This document shows positions 4,939 to 5,214 of a DNA stretch of 5,214 nucleotides, piece by piece. The notes under the pieces are model-generated. The model made no database searches and was not told the DNA's origin. It worked only from the letters and a program-made list of their open reading frames with translations. The stretch's first letter is position 1; every line of letters begins with the position of its first letter. The DNA is from an uncultured Collinsella sp. (GTDB taxonomy: Bacteria > Actinomycetota > Coriobacteriia > Coriobacteriales > Coriobacteriaceae). A program made the translations under genes and the position numbers. The stretch spans positions 1 through 5,214 of the forward strand of contig CAADSV010000017.1 in the NCBI GenBank assembly GCA_900751665.1, written 5' to 3'.

Positions 4939-5214
4939 CTAAGCGAGCAGCTCGGCCGCCGCAAACTCCTCGGGTGTATTGACGTTTTCGAAGCAGAGCG
5001 TCGAGCCCGCGACCTTAACGATCTGCGGCTCATCCATATAACCAGCCTGAACGCGATTGATCAGGCAGCGAATGCGCTGGCGGTCGCAGGCGAGCAGCTC
5101 ATGGGCGACCGGCGCACACGCGTCACGGCGCCAGACGGCGCAAAGCGGCTCAATCCCCCGCTCCTCGCGCGGCACGCACACGGCAGGCGCCTCGGGCTCA
5201 GAACGATCGCGAAG
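4939..5214 (-). CDS. mobA: Molybdenum cofactor guanylyltransferase MobA, C-terminal fragment (5' end beyond window)
   Basis: The frame is open to the right edge, giving the last 91 codons before a TAG at 4939-4941. MobA transfers GMP from GTP to molybdopterin to make the guanine dinucleotide cofactor in the cytoplasm. Visible family features are VCVPREERGIEPLCAVWRR, corresponding to the conserved P-L-C-A-V-Y/W segment after the nucleotide-binding core, an arginine-rich helix (DRQRIRCLINRV), and the C-terminal FENVNTPEEF, which matches the MobA ending F-x-N-x-N-T-P-E-D/E. The GTP-binding N-terminus (LAGGxSxRMG) is outside the window and cannot be checked. The NTPE ending favours MobA over the cytidylyltransferase MocA, which usually serves hydroxylases of the xanthine dehydrogenase type. 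An internal GTG at 5181 is not the start. The gene is followed after 15 bases by the DUF3343 gene. Confidence 0.88.
   Translation of the reverse strand, partial: LRDRSEPEAPAVCVPREERGIEPLCAVWRRDACAPVAHELLACDRQRIRCLINRVQAGYMDEPQIVKVAGSTLCFENVNTPEEFAAAELLA

Overview
This GC-rich bacterial window has four protein-coding genes running off or within it plus one partial gene, all on the minus strand, so the biological reading order is right to left. No rRNA, tRNA, CRISPR array or transposase gene is visible. The gene set (E. coli-type hexameric glutamate dehydrogenase, molybdenum hydroxylase with a separate FAD subunit, MobA, and a Cys-rich DUF3343 protein) together with strong G/C third-position bias best fits an anaerobic gut actinobacterium of the Coriobacteriia, perhaps Collinsella-like. 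That assignment is an inference from gene content and style, not a database result.

Right end (about 4528-5214): the C-terminal 91 codons of a molybdenum cofactor guanylyltransferase (mobA) are followed after 15 bases by a small protein. The small protein has a Cys-rich N-terminus and a C-terminal DUF3343 domain, a family described as putative Se/S carrier-like. They look like one transcription unit. Directly after the small gene's stop codon lies an 11-bp inverted repeat with a 17-base loop that resembles a REP-type dispersed palindrome, followed (going left) by degenerate CGTGTTtCAAACC repeats.

Middle (about 2857-4375): gdhA, a complete 451-residue glutamate dehydrogenase, is a self-contained unit. 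It has a plausible promoter, a 5'-leader hairpin, a strong GGAGG ribosome binding site and a textbook intrinsic terminator.

Left end (1-2761): a two-gene operon for a molybdenum hydroxylase of the xanthine dehydrogenase family. The FAD subunit comes first and overlaps by one base (TAATG) the gene for a fused [2Fe-2S]/molybdopterin subunit. The fused subunit runs off the left edge, so its C-terminus and catalytic Glu are not visible. Electrons would pass from the Mo site through two [2Fe-2S] clusters to FAD. The residues that bind purines in bovine xanthine oxidase are not conserved here, so the substrate should be left open.

The most interesting idea is a link between the two ends: a hydroxylase that may need a terminal sulfur or selenium ligand on Mo, and a nearby MobA/DUF3343 pair with an unusual CXXC in the DUF3343 motif. 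This is a hypothesis; the strong terminator and gdhA lie between them.
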